Below, one piece after another: positions 59,359 through 64,000 of a stretch of 64,000 nucleotides of DNA; position 1 is the first letter of the stretch, and each line of letters starts with the position of its first letter. The notes beneath the pieces were generated by a model. It made no database searches, was not told the DNA's origin, and saw nothing but the letters and a program-made list of their open reading frames with translations. The position numbers and the translations under genes are program-made. The DNA comes from Arctopsyche grandis (taxonomy: Eukaryota > Arthropoda > Insecta > Trichoptera > Hydropsychidae): the NCBI RefSeq assembly GCF_051622035.1, contig NC_135361.1:31859205-31923204 (forward strand), given 5' to 3'.

Positions 59359-59869
59359 TGTTACACCGAATCCGTGAAATGTCTGCTCAAAGCATGGAGT
59401 CGGCAAATAGACAGCAGCGCTCCGGTGTTGTTTTTTAGAACTGGACAGCGTGGACAAGTGTCAAAGTCACAGCTGAATGAGGATGTTTAATTTAGTTTAA
59501 TTTACATATTATTATGTATAATATGACTACATACATATGTTTCGATCATCTCATATGACTTATACATATGTTTCGATCATCTCATATGACTTATACATAA
59601 ATTAATGCCATTTTTATACATTTTGATCAATATTTTAACAGTGAAACATATGTATGTAGTCATATTATACATAATAATATGTAAATTAAACATCCTTATT
59701 CAGCTGTCACTTTGACACTTGGTTATAATATAACACGCTGTCCAGTTCACGCATTCGGCAAAGAATTTACGGAATCCGTGAACTGAGCAACGTGCGTGCA
59801 TTTTTCACGCATTCGGCAATTCTCTTGCCGAATGCTTGTAATAGACAATTTCATGGATTCGGTGTAACA
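59359..59869. repeat. Half-kilobase foldback element
   Basis: The outer arm TGTTACACCGAATCCGTGAA is mirrored by TTTCATGGATTCGGTGTAACA. A long inner arm (GACAGCGTGGACAAGTGTC ... AAACATCCT / AGGATGTTTAATTT ... GTAGTCATATTATACATA) pairs over about 100 bp. A 31-bp unit (ATATGTTTCGATCATCTCAT...) is repeated twice beside the loop, and GCATTCGGCAA/TTGCCGAATGC form extra hairpins near the right end. Confidence 0.75.
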
Positions 59870-61077
59870 CATATACATAAAATGGATCTAATAAGGGCTT
59901 GCTTTGGGCTAGAAAATGAAAGTTTGAAATGAAAGAAATCAAGGAATCTACCTAAATGGATCAAAAGATCTATGTTTTAGACGTTACTTCTATATACTCA
60001 TAGAAAAATCGTTTCTAAGTTGTGTTTGTTTGTACTTTGTTTAGAATGTTACTGTGTCATTCTTTTCTTGTATTCTTGGATACATTCCAGTGAAAAGTCA
60101 ATGAAACTTTTGAAAGTCAGATCTCCGAATTGTTATATAATCCTCGGAAGTTAAACTGTAAAAACAATGTTTATTGATTGAGTCATTTTCCACGAAAATC
60201 TTAGCGCAAGTAAAACAAGTTCTGGGTCTCACATGTTAATGAATGAATTATACCAAATGGAATCATCGTCAAAGCTTATATAAAACTATGTAAATATGTA
60301 TATTCGAATTTGAAATTAAAAATGAAAAGATTTTCATTTTTTGAATTTTTTTTAAATTTCTCCTTTCTACCACTTCGTGAAGTTTTCTTACGAAAGATTT
60401 TTTTCAGTGATTTTCTCTTACCTTACAAAAAATAATTTGAAATATTCAGTATACTCCAATTGTTTGCACCACTTTGTTTTTCATTTTCTTTTGGTGCAGT
60501 CATGACATCATTTTGTCAGAACATTTTATCACAAAAAAAAGATCGACTTTGAAAAGATGTACATACATACATATCATGTTCCTCAAAGATTTTAAATGCA
60601 TAACATAATAAAAATAAAAATAAACGATTATATAACATAAATAAAAGGTTTTCAAGGTCCACCTGTTTAATAACTGCTAAATCTCATCACGCTATACACG
60701 CCAATGACTTAACGCAAAACCCACGCAATTCCAAATCAGCTTAACCACCTAAGGATTTTGTGATAACACGCGATTTTCAACACCACTTAAAATACTTAAA
60801 TGCCATTCGTTTATTTAAATGGCAAAGTTCAATTATCAATCTATTTATGAATGTACACACATATATAATATGCATTTCATTTTAAAATTTGCACTTCAGT
60901 AAGCAATTGTTTGATTACTACCACTTTAAATTAAACTTTTCACATATCACGTAGTGAAACACTTTGTAAAGTGAACTTAAACAATGGTTTCACATTATAG
61001 TCTAAAAAAATCGAGCGTAAAATCGCTAAGGACTACGATTTCGAAGTTAAAATTAATTTTATATATGTAAATATGTC

Positions 61078-61108
61078 TATAAAAAGGGTGTTTAGAGTTT
61101 AGTTCAGA
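61078..61108 (+). promoter_or_regulatory. TATA box plus initiator-like site
   Basis: TATAAAAA at 61078-61085, with TTCAGA (similar to the arthropod initiator TCAGT) about 28 bp downstream at 61103-61108. The spacing is right for a core promoter driving the coding blocks at 61.4-62.3 kb. Confidence 0.4.
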
Positions 61109-61409
61109 ACTCAAACAAAAGTTTTATGACTAGTATGACAAACAGAAGTTTTTGATCACATATCTTTTCGCGTAATTTTTCACTGTATCATATTCATCTT
61201 TTCTCAGTAAATCTCCTACTAAGAACGATTCTTCTGGGTCATAAATAATAGTTTATCAATTCATTGGAAAAACTCAAATAGTTTTAAAGTTTTCCTTTCA
61301 AAATCCTTTTGGCATGTAAATAAAGTATATTCAAATATAATCTAATTAGAATTTTTCCCGGAATATATACTTTTCCGATTTTTTTTTTATCTATTACATA
61401 TAATAACAG

Positions 61410-62308
61410 TGACTATTATCATCGAATGAAACGACTTCAAAGCGACCACAATAACATTCCCAATTTGGATAAACAAAAACACCATAAGTTAATGTTTTCT
61501 GCGAAACTGAAAGTAGCCATTTAACAAAATACAATGCGACCTCGAAATAACTCCAACACAAACATATATTATATTTTCATTCTGAGTGAAAAAACGCAAA
61601 TTACAATCACATGTGGGTATGTAGAGTAGTTCAAAACTTTCCAATCGTAATTTCCATTGATTAAGCATCTTACAATGAAGCAGTGCTTGCTGCCATCGTT
61701 AATTGGACCAAAATGTACATAACTACTCCTACGTTAGACATTATGCGGATAACGATTCCGGAACTTTCCGCAAGTAGATACAATATTATACAAGCGGATC
61801 AAAATGAGGAATTAATAAATGAACAAACTAGATTGCAAGGCCATCGACTGGTTCGTTTGTTATACTTACATGACATTATTAACGAAATGGAGCGTGTACT
61901 GTGAGAAAACGCCCGGTTTGATTGAGTCATTGGAATTGGGTCGCCAATTTTTCTAAGATTGTATATATGTACACTTCTAATCTTCAAAAATGATTGACAT
62001 TTGCAATAATTTCTGTCACATTTGCCCTTGATAAGATATTAAATCGTTCTTTGTTATCAAATCACTGAACAATCCACAATAAGGGATTTTCTATTCTAAG
62101 CCCTCTTTCGGGCATTTTGAGCACTAATTTTACGATAAACATCCTTGAAGTAGATTTTTATCAAACTATTCCACGTCTTCTGAAGGCAATGCGAAACTAT
62201 TTTGTTATTATTACTAAAGATTTTAAAAAAGATTCAAATTCTCTTGAATTGCTTTCGGTTTTAAAAATATTTGAAACAAATCTAAAAAACTTTTTCAACT
62301 TTCACTGA
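61410..62308 (+). CDS. Unrecognised short protein, multi-exon candidate
   Basis: Two blocks splice in frame: 61666-61900 and 62122-62308 (ACT|GTGAGA donor, TTTTGAG acceptor, phase 2). They encode about 141 residues ending ...LKNFFNFH*. A third open block, 61410-61512 (DYYHRMKRLQSDHNNIP), precedes them behind a good acceptor (ATAATAACAG) but its obvious donor (CTGAAA|GTAGCC) does not match the next phase, so the 5' model is incomplete or the gene is damaged. The protein is cysteine-free and rich in Leu/Ile/Asn/Lys, with runs that look like amphipathic helices (RLVRLLYLHDIINEMERVL, LELLSVLKIFETNLKNFF). I do not recognise a family. A short helical secreted factor is one speculative possibility. 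A TATA plus initiator pair lies 305 bp upstream of the acceptor. Confidence 0.35.
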
Positions 62309-62410
62309 AGGAAAGCGTTACAGTTATTGGCCAATATATGTAAAGTTATAAACAACAAAGATTTCAAAGTTAGCAAATAAGAACCCTGTAAACTTTTTAT
62401 ATCCTCAATT

Positions 62411-62490
62411 ACGTTCTTTCTCATTGCTAATGAGAAAGAACGTAAAAGTTTTGATGTTGTACAATAACAGTTATTGTACAACATCAAAAC
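62411..62490. repeat. Two adjacent perfect hairpins
   Basis: Hairpin 1 (62411-62443): 15-bp arm ACGTTCTTTCTCATT, 3-nt loop, perfect complement. Hairpin 2 (62448-62490): 21-bp perfect arms (left arm starts GTTTTGATGTTGTAC) with a single-nt loop. Just 4 bp separate them. Confidence 0.9.
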
Positions 62491-62604
62491 CAGTCCTAGA
62501 TATAGACAGAAACAAACATTAAATAAGAATCAAATCACCAGCCAATCATACATGCTAATTTTCAGTGAAGATTTGCTTTTATACATATATGTAATGTTAT
62601 TATT

Positions 62605-63257
62605 TGATAACAAAAATTCGTTTATTTTATCGAGGTAAGCCAGTTATCAATAGAATTTTTGTTATTAATCCACAAGAATAGTCGAAATATGATTTTTCTA
62701 AGTGGAATTTTATTTAATTCTCATATAAAGATAATTTAATATATTATCCCTATTAATTCAATTCAGATCCGGGTAAATACGAGCTTTTTGCTCGCAATTT
62801 TACCGATTTAAAGTTCAGCACGCTTCCAATTAACCCTTTTAAACGAAAACAAAAAATAGTGTGGTCAGAACACTATCCCAATAAACATGTTTCAATAGAA
62901 AATACTCAATATAAAATAGTATTAACAGTGGGGAAAAATCCCAAGTGAAAATACGTACTTTTGATTTGAACTGGACGACTACTTAGAGAGATTTGTAAGC
63001 TGAAAAGTACTACAAATAAAAGATAAAATACCCGACTATAGATTCCAATATTCATTTTGAACAGGAAGTTGACAGATTTTGAGACATCGACCGAACAACA
63101 CCAAGATATAGAAAAATCGTGCGATTTAAAAACACATATATCTCCGAATCACGAGCCAATCAATATTTTTTATTACCAGATTCGTGTTTACTGGGCATAG
63201 ATCTATAAGAAAAGTCATATCTCGTCTCTGAACCATTTTTCGTGTCGAACAGTGTAA
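62605..63257 (+). repeat. Dispersed repeat family R, copy 3 (longest plus-strand copy)
   Basis: Starts around GATAACAAAAATTCGTTTATTTTATCG, first part, passes CACAAGAATAGTCGAAATAT and CCCTATTAATTCAATTCAG, then the block shared with all three copies, and ends at GTGTCGAACAGTGT, 33 bp before the MFS gene's leader exon. Confidence 0.75.
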
Positions 63258-63327
63258 TTATTTCACTAATATATTGTTATTTTGTTTCAGGTTTAACAGA
63301 CGTGGTGCGAAATAAATCAAAGTCAAG

Positions 63328-64000
63328 ATGACTGCAGATATTAAGAGTAAACTGGTAGAAAAACTACGTTCCCTATACAGTGTCTACGCACTGGGACTAG
63401 TTTCTATCGGCTACATTTTAGGGGAATTGGGACATTATTTAATAGGTAACAAAAGGAAACATTGGTAAAATTACAAGTAATGCTCGAATGTAACTACATT
63501 GACTATTTATGCACAGGTACAACTTCAAAAGTCACAGCGATGGATCTCCACTATGGAGATATATCATGTCAATTCAATTCGACTGAATTTTACACTACAG
63601 ACGTACCCACTCAATGCGAAACTGCTCTTGACAATGACACGTAAGCTGAAAAATACCAATTTTGTGGATATTATAATAAATTTCAAATGTCTTTTATGGT
63701 GTTTTTATTGCTTTTTAGGTGTTTGGCAATGGAATTAAATGGCACAATCTATTGCGAATGGAACTACAATGGTTTGGGAATAGACTATCAAGTTTTGGCC
63801 GGTCCTGCCTATATGGCAGTCTTCACAGTTGTGGGAGTCATTTTAGGAATCGTAGCCGACAAGTACGACCTTTTTGACACTATCTTTTAAAATGCTATTT
63901 TTTATCCATTTACACGGTGTGGCATTTCTGAAGTTGTACTGTTTAAACAAAAAGAAAACTGTTGTTGTTTTTAGATACAATCGAGTTCGAGTTTTGGCTG
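63328..64000 (+). CDS. MFS transporter, N-terminal part (runs off the edge)
   Basis: Coding exons: 63328-63445, 63517-63640, 63719-63862 and 63975 to the window end, all GT-AG with matching phases (137 residues so far). A 5' UTR acceptor TTTGTTTCAG ends at 63290, so a noncoding exon lies further upstream, beyond the repeat at 62605-63257. The first transmembrane helix (YSVYALGLVSIGYILGEL) is followed by a loop with four cysteines and two N-glycosylation sites (NST, NGT). A second helix (YMAVFTVVGVILGIVADKYN) carries the G-x3-D-(K/R)-x-N-R loop 2-3 signature of the major facilitator superfamily. The substrate is unknown, and the family beyond MFS is not assigned because the rest lies outside the window. 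Confidence 0.8.

Larger units (their letters stand above)
49244..61077. other. Long gene-poor region
   Basis: No supported gene. Contents: a TIR element (49351-50143), copies of the CCTTGCTTGACAGT motif near 50580 and 50693, a SINE fragment (51000-51135), a piggyBac-type MITE (52513-52755), a SINE tail-like piece (53640-53760), a short unrecognised frame (54267-54458, minus strand, rich in Pro/Lys/Ser), a SINE (55521-55935), a TA microsatellite (57771-57844) and a foldback element (59359-59869). The rest is AT-rich. Confidence 0.5.

Overview
The window is AT-rich insect DNA, most likely from Lepidoptera. The order-level call is an inference. It rests on an insect-type SLIMP gene, a decayed lectin laid out like the two-domain immulectins of moths, a fragment resembling RTE-type LINEs, tRNA-headed SINEs, and many short ACATACATATGTATGTA-like tracts. 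I found seven convincing host genes with conserved domains, one catalytically dead duplicate, one broken gene, one partial gene at the right edge and two unrecognised coding candidates. Exon models come from splice-site and reading-frame agreement read by eye, and all listed exon phases were checked.

Left part (1-14 kb) is gene-dense. A ZNF593/Bud20-like zinc-finger gene (+) is followed 27 bp later by the SLIMP gene (+), a seryl-tRNA-synthetase-derived mitochondrial protein. SLIMP converges on TANGO2 (-, six exons) with only 75 bp between the stop codons. Next come a ZAD-C2H2 zinc-finger gene (+, six exons) and BRAP (-, ten exons, one GC-AG intron). Between 15.8 and 19.5 kb lie two intronless tandem histidine acid phosphatase genes. 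The first keeps its catalytic residues. The second is an intact reading frame that has lost four of the six.

Middle part (19.5-44.6 kb): an UNC93-like membrane protein gene (-, nine coding exons, 23.9-32.6 kb) carries a 5.4-kb first coding intron packed with nested mobile elements. Downstream are intergenic repeats, a piggyBac-like remnant with an internal duplication, a decayed dual-CRD C-type lectin pseudogene (+, 40.9-43.3 kb) and a CpG-rich promoter-like island at 44.3-44.6 kb.

Right part (44.6-64 kb) is mostly repeats: foldback elements, a Harbinger deletion derivative, TIR elements with clean target duplications, and SINEs. It also holds a cysteine-rich terminal exon (-, 49 kb), a possible unrecognised gene without recognisable homology (+, 61.1-62.3 kb) and the first exons of an MFS transporter (+) that runs off the right edge.

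The genes do not form a pathway. The main biological interest is the dead phosphatase paralogue, the compact three-gene cluster, the lectin pseudogene, the unrecognised gene at 61-62 kb, and an unusually readable record of nested transposon insertions.
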